Below, piece by piece: positions 44,297-54,800 of a stretch of DNA of 64,000 nucleotides (its first letter is position 1; each line of letters opens with the position of its first letter). The notes under the pieces were generated by a model. The model saw only the letters and a list, made by a program, of their open reading frames with translations, was not told the DNA's origin and ran no database searches. A program made the position numbers and the translations under genes. The stretch is from JAGRAX01 sp041391365 (GTDB lineage: Bacteria; Bdellovibrionota_G; JALEGL01; JAGRMV01), in contig JAWKOC010000001.1 in the NCBI GenBank assembly GCA_041391365.1, positions 1 to 64,000 of the forward strand, read 5' to 3'.

Positions 44297-44668
44297 ATGA
44301 AAGCAAAAATGTGGGTAGTTGTAGGCGCTTGTGCGTGGATGGCCATTTCTACTGTTTCATGTACCAAAAAAGATGAGATCGATATGGATCTCATGAAAAA
44401 GGTAGTGGAAAATACCTGGGGAAATGAAAAAGTTATGGATTTGAAAATCACCAGTCCATGGAATGACAGACAAAACAGCCTAGGGATCATTGTGGCTCGA
44501 TCGGTGGATGCACTCGTATTGGTTCAGGCCGATGGCGATGACAACTGCAGATTGTTTGATGTGAATTTCACCCAAACTGCTGCACGAGAAGGTTGGAATC
44601 CCGGATACGAATTGGGCACGGGTGGAATCCGTGGAGAAAATCTGTCCTGCGATCAAATCAAAATGTGA
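44297..44668 (+). CDS. small lipoprotein of unknown function
   Basis: Protein of 123 residues from ATG 44297, preceded by GAAAGG. The lipoprotein signal peptide ends VSC then TKKDE. The mature domain begins IDMDLMKKVVENTWGNEKVM and contains two further Cys (DNCRLFDV, NLSCDQIK) that could form a disulfide. No family recognised. A strong terminator lies just after the stop. Confidence 0.7.
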   Translation: MKAKMWVVVGACAWMAISTVSCTKKDEIDMDLMKKVVENTWGNEKVMDLKITSPWNDRQNSLGIIVARSVDALVLVQADGDDNCRLFDVNFTQTAAREGWNPGYELGTGGIRGENLSCDQIKM

Positions 44669-44690
44669 TTGCTTCTCAATGTTAAAAAAA

Positions 44691-44715
44691 AGAGCCCTTT
44701 GGGGCTCTTTTTTTT
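44691..44715. terminator. bidirectional rho-independent terminator
   Basis: AGAGCCC (44691-44697), loop TTTG, GGGCTCT (44702-44708), followed by eight T. A run of A precedes the stem, so it can also terminate transcription arriving on the minus strand. It separates the + lipoprotein gene from the convergent rhodanese gene. Confidence 0.9.
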
Positions 44716-44736
44716 GCCTATAGAAAATTGAAAAAA

Positions 44737-45057
44737 CTAATATTTGGGCATGTCGGGATCCACAAAATCTGACCAAGCCAAAACTCCTCCAGTCACATTG
44801 ATGACTTTCTTGAACCCCTTCGAATCCAAAAATTGACAGGCTTGCATGCTTCGGCCACCTGATCGACAATAGATAATGGTTTCTACATTCGGATCGAGTT
44901 CTCCAATACGTTCTTCCAACTCATGAAGAGGAATGTTGGCTTCGTCCTCCAGCTTGCATATGTCACGCTCCTCTGGTCGTCGCACGTCCAAAAGGAAAAT
45001 CGGGTCTCCCTTGTCCATTTTTTCTTTGAGTTCCTGAACCGTCATTTTCAAAATCAT
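44737..45057 (-). CDS. rhodanese-like sulfurtransferase
   Basis: Single-domain rhodanese of 106 residues. Features are FLLDVRRPEERDICKL, the active-site loop YCRSGGRSMQA with catalytic Cys, and the C-terminal VTGGVLAWSD motif. No signal peptide, so cytoplasmic. It starts 11 bases after acnA with AGAGAGGA upstream, forming the end of an aceE-acnA operon. It may supply or repair sulfur for the Fe-S cluster of the neighbouring aconitase; this is inference from position. Confidence 0.92.
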   Translation of the reverse strand: MILKMTVQELKEKMDKGDPIFLLDVRRPEERDICKLEDEANIPLHELEERIGELDPNVETIIYCRSGGRSMQACQFLDSKGFKKVINVTGGVLAWSDFVDPDMPKY

Positions 45058-45068
45058 ATCAATCCTCT

Positions 45069-47705
45069 CTATTTGGAAAGTTGGTACAAAACGTATTGAA
45101 GAATACCTCCATGTTTGTAGTATTCTACTTCTTGAGGGGTATCGATTCTTACAGTAACAGAAAATGTTTTTTCTTTCCCGTCAGTCGATGTGGCTCTTAC
45201 TTGAACTTGCTTTTGAATCAAAGCCTGTTCAATGTTTTCGATGGCAAACGTTTCTGTGCCATCCAGCCCTAAGCTTGTGACGTGTTCATCGTTTTGAAAT
45301 TGGAGAGGTAAAATTCCCATACCGATCAAATTGCTTCGATGAATTCTCTCAAAACTTTCTGCGAGTACAGCTTTGATTCCAAGAAGGTAAGATCCCTTGG
45401 CAGCCCAGTCTCGAGAAGAGCCTGTGCCATATTCTTGTCCAGCCAAAATGATCAAAGGAGTTTTTTCCTCTTGATACTTCATGGCGGCATCAAAAATCGA
45501 CATTTGTTTTCCAGTTGGAAGATGTTTTGTATAACCGCCTTCCACACCGGGGACCAACTGATTTTTCAATCGAACGTTCGCAAATGTTCCTCTCATCATG
45601 ACTTCATGATTTCCCCGTCGAGATCCATAGGAGTTGAAGTCCTTCTTTTCGACGCCCATCTCTTTGAGATAAACTGCAGCAGGACTGTCTGCCGCGATGG
45701 AGCCTGCAGGAGAAATATGGTCTGTGGTGATGGAGTTACCCAAAAGAGCCAATACTCTTGCACCTCGAATATCTTCTACATGGGGTTCCAAAGATCCGGA
45801 AAAGAAAGGAGGGTTTTTGATGTAGCTTGAATCATCGTCCCACTGATAGGTATTGCCGGTTGGGCTGTCTAGCTCTTTCCATGCCTGGTCTCCTTCAAAC
45901 ACACCTTGATAGCTTTTGGAAAACATTTCCGATTTTACACTGGTAGCCACGGTGTCCGAGACTTCTTTTTGTGTGGGCCAAATGTCTTTGAGATAAACAT
46001 CATGGCCCTGAGCATCTTTTCCCAAAGGTTGGGTATATACGTCCAAGCGAACGTTTCCTGCCAAGGCGTAGGCCACCACAAGAGGAGGAGAAGCCAAGTA
46101 GCTTGCACGTACTTTGGGATTGACTCGGCCTTCAAAGTTTCGGTTTCCACTGAGAACCGAAGCAGCGACAAGTTTTTTGGTATCAATTGCTTTTTCAATG
46201 TCTTCCGGCAAAGGACCGCTGTTGCCGATGCACGTTGTGCATCCATATCCAACGGTTTGGAATCCAAGTTTGTCGAGATACGCTGTCAGTCCCGATTTGT
46301 TGAGATAGTCGGTTACAACTTTTGAGCCAGGGGCCAAACTGGTTTTGACCCATGGTTTTGTCTTTAGTCCTTTTTCCACAGCCTTTTTGGCCACAAGACC
46401 GGCAGCAACCATGACATAGGGATTGGATGTGTTGGTGCAGCTTGTGATGGCAGCGATGACCACCGATCCATGCTCCACATGCTCATTGGTGAATGTAGGC
46501 TCTTGAGAGGGAACATGATCATAGGCTTTTTCAAATGCGGTTTTCATTTCCGACAATTGAACACGATCTTGAGGGCGACTCGGACCTGCCAAACTTGGAA
46601 CCACGGTTGAGAGATCCAATTCGATTACATCGGTATATTCTGCATCGGGGGTCTCATGCGTATGAAACAATCCTGTTTGTGTCATGTACTGTTTTACAAG
46701 TTCAACGTGGCGTGCACTTCTTCCGGTCAAGGTTAGATAGTCAAGTGTGGCTTGATCTACGGGGAAAATTCCGCAGGTGGCCCCATATTCTGGGGCCATG
46801 TTTGCGATGGTTGCTCGATCTGCAAGTGGAAGGTCTGTGAGTCCGGGTCCAAAAAATTCAACAAACATTCCTACGACACCCTTGGCCCGAAGCATTTGAG
46901 TTACGGTCAAAACCAAATCTGTTGCGGTGACACCTTCTTTGAGTTTTCCTTTGAGTCTCATTCCTACCACCTGCGGGATCAGCATGGATATGGCCTGCCC
47001 GAGCATTGCAGCTTCGGCTTCGATGCCACCCACTCCCCAGCCCAATACTCCAATGCCATTGATCATGGTGGTATGGGAGTCTGTGCCTACAACGGTATCT
47101 GGAAACAAAATTGATGTGTTTTGCTCGGTTTCTTCCATGACTAAGCGAGCCAGATATTCCAAGTTGACCTGGTGAACAATCCCTGTGCTAGGGGGGACGA
47201 CTTTGAAATTATCAAAAGCTTGTTGTCCCCATCGAAGGAATTGATAGCGCTCTTGGTTGCGTTCGTATTCGATCTCCGTATTTTTTTCCAAAGCTTGATC
47301 GCTTCCAAAGTAATCCACTTGAACCGAATGATCGATGACCAATTCTGCAGGTCGAAGAGGGTTGATCAAATTAGGATTTTTCCCTCGCTGTTTCAAACTT
47401 TCTCTCATGGAGGCCAAATCCACAACCGCAGGAACACCCGTAAAATCCTGAAGGACCACACGAGCTGGGGTAAACGCAATTTCGTACGAAGGTTTTTCTT
47501 TTGGATTCCATTGCAAGACAGCTTCAATGTCTTTGGATGTGACATTTACGCCATCTTCTTTTCGGAGAAGGTTTTCAAGAAGAATTTTGATGGAGTAGGG
47601 TAGGCGAGACACCTTGTACTTGTCTTCGAGAGCTCCGAGATTGTGTACGGTATAATTTTTCCCTTCAAAACCTAAGGTTTGTTGGGTTCCAAATGACTTA
47701 CTCAT
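45069..47705 (-). CDS. acnA: aconitate hydratase A
   Basis: Iron-sulfur TCA-cycle enzyme interconverting citrate and isocitrate; 878 residues, typical of AcnA/IRP-type. Cluster ligands are Cys in TSCTNTSNP and the pair in GCTTCIGNSGPL. The swivelling C-terminal domain has the substrate loop GSSRDWAAKGSYLLG. GGAAGGA lies before ATG 47705, 17 bases after the reconstructed aceE stop. Intact despite the frameshifts in the adjacent gene. Confidence 0.97.
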   Translation of the reverse strand: MSKSFGTQQTLGFEGKNYTVHNLGALEDKYKVSRLPYSIKILLENLLRKEDGVNVTSKDIEAVLQWNPKEKPSYEIAFTPARVVLQDFTGVPAVVDLASMRESLKQRGKNPNLINPLRPAELVIDHSVQVDYFGSDQALEKNTEIEYERNQERYQFLRWGQQAFDNFKVVPPSTGIVHQVNLEYLARLVMEETEQNTSILFPDTVVGTDSHTTMINGIGVLGWGVGGIEAEAAMLGQAISMLIPQVVGMRLKGKLKEGVTATDLVLTVTQMLRAKGVVGMFVEFFGPGLTDLPLADRATIANMAPEYGATCGIFPVDQATLDYLTLTGRSARHVELVKQYMTQTGLFHTHETPDAEYTDVIELDLSTVVPSLAGPSRPQDRVQLSEMKTAFEKAYDHVPSQEPTFTNEHVEHGSVVIAAITSCTNTSNPYVMVAAGLVAKKAVEKGLKTKPWVKTSLAPGSKVVTDYLNKSGLTAYLDKLGFQTVGYGCTTCIGNSGPLPEDIEKAIDTKKLVAASVLSGNRNFEGRVNPKVRASYLASPPLVVAYALAGNVRLDVYTQPLGKDAQGHDVYLKDIWPTQKEVSDTVATSVKSEMFSKSYQGVFEGDQAWKELDSPTGNTYQWDDDSSYIKNPPFFSGSLEPHVEDIRGARVLALLGNSITTDHISPAGSIAADSPAAVYLKEMGVEKKDFNSYGSRRGNHEVMMRGTFANVRLKNQLVPGVEGGYTKHLPTGKQMSIFDAAMKYQEEKTPLIILAGQEYGTGSSRDWAAKGSYLLGIKAVLAESFERIHRSNLIGMGILPLQFQNDEHVTSLGLDGTETFAIENIEQALIQKQVQVRATSTDGKEKTFSVTVRIDTPQEVEYYKHGGILQYVLYQLSK

Positions 47706-47722
47706 GTTTCGTCCTTCCGTGG

Positions 47723-50376
47723 TTATCTTTCAATGGGATTGCTTCGATTTGAATCAATTCCCAAATCTTCTTTTGCTTTCATCAAATCTTGTTTGGAAAA
47801 CAAATTTTTTCGATGAAGTCGATACAAAGCTGCGTAGGCAATGTTTTTTGCATCTACTTCAAAAAAATCTCGTAGTGCAGCTCTTCCTTCACTTCGGCCA
47901 AACCCATCGTGCCGAGGGAATGCAATCGTCCTGGAAAGTATTTTGAAATAGATTCGGGAAGAGCTTTGACATAGTCAGAGCTCGCAACAAATACACCTTT
48001 TTTTGCACCGAGTTTTTGCTCGATCAAAGATGCTTTTGGTGCTCGATCAGGGTGCAAATGCATTCCATCGTTCGCAATTCAACGCATCTTGATGTAAGTT
48101 TTTGTAACTGGTGATGCTCCATACTTCGCATGGAATTTTGTAGGAGTTCTCTAAGATTTTTTGTGCTTGAAGAGATTCATTGACGGTGACACTGCTTCCG
48201 AAAAGGTAGGCGATCTCCTGGCCTGGAATGGAAGCTGGTTGATAACGGTACATTCCATCCAAAATATCTTGATCACTCATGAGAGGGTCTTTGGGGTTGG
48301 GTATAGTTTTCGTTGCCAACCGTGATGTAATAAAAATATTTTTTCCTGCTCATACATTTCAACCAGACCCTGTTTCACGATCGTAGCAAGCTCAAATGCA
48401 AAGGCTGGATCATACGCCTTCAAGGTTGGTACAGGGTAGGCCAGAAGATGGCTGTTTCCATCTTGGTGCTGCAATCCTTCTCCTGCCAAGGTGGTTCTTC
48501 CTGCCGTGGCTCCGACCAAAAAGCCCCTACATTGTTGGTCGGCCGCGGCCCACACAAGATCTCCAACTCTTTGCAAACCAAACATGGAGTAGTAGAGATA
48601 AAATGGAATGGTGGGGACACCATGGGTGGCGTAGGAAGTTCCTGCTGCGATGAAAGATGACATCGCACCTGCTTCTGTGATTCCTTCTTCAAGCAATGCA
48701 CCTTTTTTGCTTTCTTTGTAATAGAGCAAAGACCCTGCATCGACTGGATCATAAAGCTGTCCTTTGGGGGAGTAAATGCCAATCTGACTGAAAAACGCTT
48801 CCATTCCAAATGTTCTCGCTTCATCAGGGACGATGGGAACAATGTTTTTTCCGATGTTTTTGTCTTTGAGAATTTTTGACAAAATTCGAACCATCACCAT
48901 GGTCGTGGATACTTCCCGATCTGAAGTGCCTTGATCAAATTCGTCGAAAACTTCATTCTGTGGAGTTTTGAGTGAAGCCTTCGCAACTCTGCGTTCTGGA
49001 ACGAATCCACCCAAAGATTTTCTTTTTTCGAGCATATATTGAATTTCTTCGCTGGAGGCATCGGGTTTGAAAAAAGGAATCGAAGGAAGATCTTTGTCAC
49101 TGACGGGAATATTCCATTGGTCTCGAAGCTCTTTGATGGTGGCATCGTCGAGTTTTTTCTTTTGATGAGTGCTGTTTTGACCAGCGCCACTTTGTCCGAG
49201 CCCAAAGCCTTTGACGGTCTGAACCAAAATGACGGTCGGTGAACCTTTGTGATGAACAGCTTGGTGATAGGCCGCAAAAACTTTTTTCCGATCGTGTCCT
49301 CCCCGATCGAGGTTTTCCAATTGAAGATCTGTGAGCGTGTTTCCCAGGGTTTGTAGCTCTGGATCCGAACCAAACAAGAGCTCTCGAATGTCATTTCCTT
49401 TGGATACTGACATCTTTTGAAACTGTCCGTCCACCAGCTCCGCAAGACGTCGATGAAGTTTTCCGGAGTGATCTTGGTCCAGAAGGGCGTCCCAGCTGCT
49501 TCCCCACAACACTCGAATGACATTCCATCCGGCACCTCGAAACTGACCTTCCAGATCCCGGACGATTTTTCCGTTGCCTCGAACAGGCCCATCGAGTCGT
49601 TGCAAGTTGCAATTGATCACAAAAATCAGATTGTCGAGTCCTTCTCTGGCGGCGACGGAAATGGCTCCCAGTGACTCGGGTTCGTCGGTTTCTCCATCTC
49701 CCAAAAAGGCCCAGACTTTTTTCTTTCCGACCGGAGCCAAACCTCTGTTTTCAAGGTATTTGTTGAATCGGGCTTGATAAATGGCTGTGATTGGACCCAA
49801 TCCCATCGATACGGTTGGAAATTCCCAATAGTTGGGCATGAGCCATGGGTGAGGATAGGATGACAAGCCTCCACCGCTGGCAAGCTCTCTTCGGAAATTT
49901 TTGAGCAATGATTCAGAGAATCGATTTTCCAAAAAACTGCGCGCATACATTCCTGGAGAAGCATGCCCCTGGAAGTAAATGCTGTCGCCTCCATCCGGAT
50001 GATCCTTGCCTTTGAAAAAATGATGAAATCCAGTTTCGTAGAGTGTGGCCGATGATGCATAGGTAGAAATGTGGCCCCCAATTCCGTCTTCATTTTTGTT
50101 GGCCCGAACGACCATGGCCATGGCATTCCATCGCAGGATGTTTTCGATTCGCGATTCGAGAGCTTCGTCCCCTTCAAAGGGGACTTGATTTGACGAGGAG
50201 ATGGTGTTGACAAAAGGGGTTTGATCGGTGTGATAGGGGTTGATGCCTAGGCGTTCAGCATGTTGACTGATGTGCGTCAAAATCTGTCGAGCTTTTTCGG
50301 TCCCCTCTGTGGCGGCTACGCTTTTGAGAGAGTCTATCCATTCTTGGGTTTCGATGTCATCTATATAATAGGTCAA
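47723..50376 (-). CDS. aceE: pyruvate dehydrogenase E1 (homodimeric AceE), four frameshifts near the 3' end
   Basis: Thiamine-diphosphate enzyme that decarboxylates pyruvate for the PDH complex. The start is TTG 50376 with AAGGA upstream. The first 690 residues are intact, including the ThDP motif GDGETDEPE...NCNLQRLDG. The frame then stops at 48277. Family sequence continues in pieces: YYITVGNENY, then NPKDPLMSDQDILDGMYRYQ to DALNCERWNAF (frame ending 48047), HPDRAPKASLIEQKLG to GRLHSLGT (frame ending 47854), then DGFGRSEGRAALRDFFEVDA to NRSNPIER with TAA at 47725-47723. Switches lie near TTTTT (about 48330), CCC (about 48300), GCATTTGCAC (about 48045) and CGATGGG (about 47907). The rejoined length of about 885 is right for AceE. 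E2 and E3 are not in the window. Confidence 0.88.
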
Positions 50377-50572
50377 CGTGTCCTTCCTTGAATCGCACCG
50401 ATGGATATCAAATTTTCCTTTGTTTTAGAAGAGAATCATTCATGCCCTCACAGGACGTCAACCTGAGCTGTTTTTCGCCATCTTGTGGATGGGATTTCCT
50501 TTTTGAAGCTCTGAACAGAATGCGAAATTTTTGTAACTCGTTGATAGTATTTATTTTTTTATGAATTGAGAC

Positions 50573-50587
50573 TGGCATTTCTTTTGC
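50573..50587 (+). promoter_or_regulatory. sigma54-like -24/-12 promoter element
   Basis: TGGCATTTCTTTTGC matches the consensus TGGCACGNNNNTTGC at 9 of 11 fixed positions, with GG and GC exactly 12 bases apart. The GC ends 14 bases before ATG 50601, so the predicted start is almost at the start codon and no Shine-Dalgarno would be transcribed. It lies in the 224-base gap 50377-50600, which holds no gene. Confidence 0.5.
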
Positions 50588-50600
50588 ACAACTGTGTTGT

Positions 50601-51728
50601 ATGATGAATCATATTTTGAAATGCAACCCACTTTTCAAATCAGGGATTGTTCTCGCATGGGCCATTTTCATGCAGGCCTGCGGATCGACGCCAGAAGCAA
50701 CTCGAGGTCAGAGTTTTATCAGTTATGCTAGTCAGGCCGTTTCCATGAAATTGGTGGCTCCTCAGATTTTGACCGCGGGCGATTGCACCCCGATCACGCT
50801 CAAATTCACGGATGAGTCCGGATTCAAGGCCGCACTCAGCGAACTTCTTGAGGTTCAGTTGCAAGCGGATTCGAATTTGACCGTTTTTCAAGATGAGATC
50901 TGCAGTTCCCCAGTCGATTCCTTGGTGTTTTTTTCGGGAGAAATGGAGCGAACTCTTTACATTGTGGGCAGCGTGGAGTCAGCACAGCAGTTGGACATTC
51001 TTCCGAGCTCTTTGTCCATGGGTGGAATTGCCCAAAAATTTTACATCGCAGAAAAAGGATTGTGGGTGCGATTTGATACCAAAACCTATTACAAAATCAA
51101 TGAGTGCATTCCGGTGGGTGTTTCGATCCGATCCAAACTGAACAATGCTTTGACAGCACTTCCCTTTGAAACCACCTTGCTTCTTAGCAGCACGGCCGGG
51201 CAGATGTTTTTTGCGGACAATGCTTGCTCCCAAGGTATTCAGGATGTGACCATTCCTCAAAGCAGTCAGAACATCACTTACATTTATGCCAAACTGAATG
51301 CTGCTGTTTCATTCACAGCGACCATCGGCAATCCTCTAGTGGGTTTGGATGACACCATAAAAAATTCCCAGTCGGTATTCTATCCGGAATATTTGCTTTT
51401 GGAAGGACCCACGCAGATCACCAATGGCAGTTGCACAGCGTATACCGTCAAATTTGTCGCGGGCAATCAGAGTTTTACGATCTTACCCTATGATTTTGCA
51501 TTGGGCCTGATGGACACCTTGTCTACCGGGGGACCTGCCAACTTGGGGACATTCTATTTGAATTCAAGTTGCACTCAAAGCATGTCGGGGATGATCATCC
51601 CCCAAGGAACCACTCAACAAGTGATTTACTATCGATACAATGGAACAGCTCAGGATGTTACCCTCAAAGCCATCGACGACATCGAGGGAGCACTTTTTCC
51701 TACGGAGTTGGAGATTGATATCTTGTAA
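50601..51728 (+). CDS. large lipoprotein of unknown function
   Basis: Protein of 375 residues. The signal peptide (FKSGIVLAWAIFMQAC) has a lipobox at FMQAC followed by GST. The mature region is beta-rich and contains about three repeats of roughly 100 residues, each with a phrase like LTAGDCTPITLKFTDESG, KINECIPVGVSIRSKLNNAL or ITNGSCTAYTVKFVAGNQSF, followed by a second Cys (FQDEICSSP, FADNACSQG, YLNSSCTQS). The spacing suggests one disulfide per repeat in stacked Ig-like modules. A sigma54-like element abuts its start codon. No homologous family recognised. Confidence 0.75.
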   Translation: MMNHILKCNPLFKSGIVLAWAIFMQACGSTPEATRGQSFISYASQAVSMKLVAPQILTAGDCTPITLKFTDESGFKAALSELLEVQLQADSNLTVFQDEICSSPVDSLVFFSGEMERTLYIVGSVESAQQLDILPSSLSMGGIAQKFYIAEKGLWVRFDTKTYYKINECIPVGVSIRSKLNNALTALPFETTLLLSSTAGQMFFADNACSQGIQDVTIPQSSQNITYIYAKLNAAVSFTATIGNPLVGLDDTIKNSQSVFYPEYLLLEGPTQITNGSCTAYTVKFVAGNQSFTILPYDFALGLMDTLSTGGPANLGTFYLNSSCTQSMSGMIIPQGTTQQVIYYRYNGTAQDVTLKAIDDIEGALFPTELEIDIL

Positions 51729-51825
51729 GTCAGGGGATTTCTTTCCTTTTCTTACGCCGCTAATCCACTTATGATAAGGCTTCAATGCGCGCAGCCACAT
51801 GACTTGCTGTGCCATTTTGAAAGTC

Positions 51826-54800
51826 ATGGCGAAAAAGAAAAAACAGAAATTGGTTTTTGCGCTGCTCATTGGATTGGCAGTCATCCTCTTTGGATTGCTG
51901 TTTTGGGCTCCTTTCATCAATTCGTATGTCAAAGACATCATTGAAGCCCAAGTTTCGAAAAAAATCGAGGGCAAATTTGCAGTTGAATACATTGATTTAT
52001 CCATCATTCCTCCCTCCATTTCGATGAGCAATCTTTATTTTGAGAGCAAAAATTCTTTGATCAGACAGGCAGAAATTCCGAGCATCGAAATCAATATTTC
52101 CCCTCGTTCGTTGATTTCGGAAGTTCTCAAAATTCAGTCAGTCAAAATTGAAAATCCAAAAATTTTTCTAGATCTTCGAGAAATGCCCGCAAAGAAAAAG
52201 AAAAAAAAGAAAACAGTCTTTTCTTTGCCCAGTTTGACGGATCTGTTTGATTTCGAGGTCCGACAAATTTTGCTTTCAAAATCATTTTTGGGCATTCAAT
52301 TTCAAGAGGATTATTCGGTAGAGTTTTTCACTTCTGAGGCAGAGTTTGAAAGTGGAAATCAACAGGAGATGCTTCGCTTGTTCGGAGATGGGATCCTCCG
52401 AAAGGGTGAAGTCGAAAAAAATCTTGATCTATTTACAGTGCGATTGGAACGACAAGAAAAAGATGTCCGAATCAAAAATTTTCAGATTCAAGGTCAGGGA
52501 CTTTCAGTTCAAGCTTCTGGAAAAATCTTTCCGCAAGCACAGTTGGCCTACAGTGCAAAAATTGATTTGTCCGTGGTGGATCAGTGGCTCATGGATTTCC
52601 GACTTCTCGAACGGCAACAGTTTTTTGAAGGGGATGTTGCCGTTGAAGGAAATGCAACAGGGTCATTGGAAAATCTTTCCACCAAAGGAAAAATTTCCAC
52701 GCCTGTATTTTCTCTTCAGGGTGGAAAGATTCATGAGATTCATGCAGACTATTTTTGGCAAAAAGATCGATTTCGATTTGTAAAGGGACAACTTCAGTTT
52801 GGAGAAGAATCCAACGCCATTTTCTTTCGTGCTGAGAATTTTGGTCCACATCATGTTGGAACTTACTCCGTAACTGGAAAGGAAATTGAGTACTCCTATA
52901 TTCAGTCGTTTATTGATTGGGAGGTAAAACCGATTCTCACGGCTACGGTTGATGTAGAGTCGAGTGGAAAATTGGGGTTAGCTCCTTTTGTATTTGATGG
53001 AAACTATTCGCTCCATACTCCCAATTTGGCGATGAGAATTCCGGATTTGCTCCTTCCCTACCTTCCCATTGAGTTTGAAGATTTGAATTTGAAAGGTCCC
53101 ATCGGATGGAGTTCAGAAAAAGGAATTTCTCTACGCAACGGTGTCCTTACTGCACAAGGTTTGTCAGGATCTTTTTATTTCGATTTTTTGGATGTAGATC
53201 GCATTGATGGATTGATCCAGGTCGAGGTGCTCCAAGCATCGGGTCTATTTGCGCCCAATTATCCAGCTTCAGGTTATGGAAATGTAAGCTGCAAAATTGA
53301 TTTGTTCAAAAGACAAGATTTTTCCATTGATCTACAAATGGATCTCAATCAGGCTCAGTACCAAGAAAAATCACCCCATCAACTCAAAGGGAAGATCCGT
53401 TTTACACGCAACCATGTTTCCATTCCTTCCATAGAACTTTTTTCATCCAATGAAAATCGAGCCACGTTTCAAGGAGAGTTTGAGCTCTCTGAAGTTGCCG
53501 ATACAACAGAGTCTATGGAAGCCAAGGGCGAATTGCAAAACTTTGATATGGCATGGGTGTCGGCTTTGGCAGCTCGGGAATATCCTTTGGCTGAGGGAGT
53601 AGGTGGACAAGTTAGCGGTACGCTGTCTTTGAGTTCCTTCAAAGAAGATTTTACGGGAAAGCTTTTGGCGAACTCAAAGCTCCTACGGTTTCATGGAATT
53701 GATTTTGATCACGCGGATGTTCAGATTTCAATGAGTGAAGAAGGAGTCAGTTTTGATCGAATCCAGATCAAAAATCGGGAAAGTCAATTGAGCCTTTCTG
53801 GAAAATTTCTGCAGGGTATTTATGAATCTATTGAGATTACCGGAACGCAGGTGCCCATGGAGTTTTTCACCTCATCAACCATCGCAAGATCATTTTCAAC
53901 CCACTCTGATTTGAGTGTCTTTCTTCAAGGAAAAGCAGCCGACCCAAAACTTTCTGCCCAGGTTGTATTTTATCAAGAGACTCCAGGATCTCTGAATACG
54001 GTAGCTACGTTGGATGCCAAAGGTATATTTTCTAATGTTGATCTACAGCTTCACCATCTGGATGGATCCATTGCATTGAGGTCAAATGTAAGTTTCAATG
54101 CTCCTTATCGGATGAATATTTCAGGGTCCCTGAAATCTTTTCCCATTTTTTCTTTCATTCCGGAATCGGAGTCATTTCTTTCAGGAAGTTTGAAACTGGA
54201 AGGAGAATTTTTCAAACCCACTTCTTGGGAGGGTGTAGTTGATGTCCAAACCTTGGAAGTCCGAAAAATAGGATTTCAGTATAAGTTGTCCAATCCCATT
54301 CATTTGGACGTTCAAAAGGGGCTGTTTTCATTTTCGCAGATCGATTTTGCCAGTGGTGATCATCAATTGCAGGTGTCTGGGCTCATCGATGCATTGGGAA
54401 GTATCGAGCTCAAGGTCAAGGGGGAGTTTCCTCTTTTTCTTTTGAGTCTGATTCCTTTTGGGTTGCAAAGAGCTGAAGGTTTTGGAGAAATTGATTTGAG
54501 TGTGTTGGGTGATTGGGAAGCTCCCATCGCCAAAGGTCAATTGTATGTGACGGGTGGGTATCTTCAATTTGAAGACATTCCCAAGGCATTTGAAGAGTTG
54601 GAATTTTTTGCTTCCATTTCTCAGAATCGTATCTACTCCGATGATTTTTCTTTGCAGATGTCCGGTGGATCATTTCAAGGACAAGCAGAACTGATTTTGG
54701 CATGGGAGCCCGATGAGATCACCATGGATGTTTCTGGTGATGTGAATCGAGTTCAATGGGATTTTCCTGAATGGGTACCTGTATTGTTTTCAGGGCCAAT

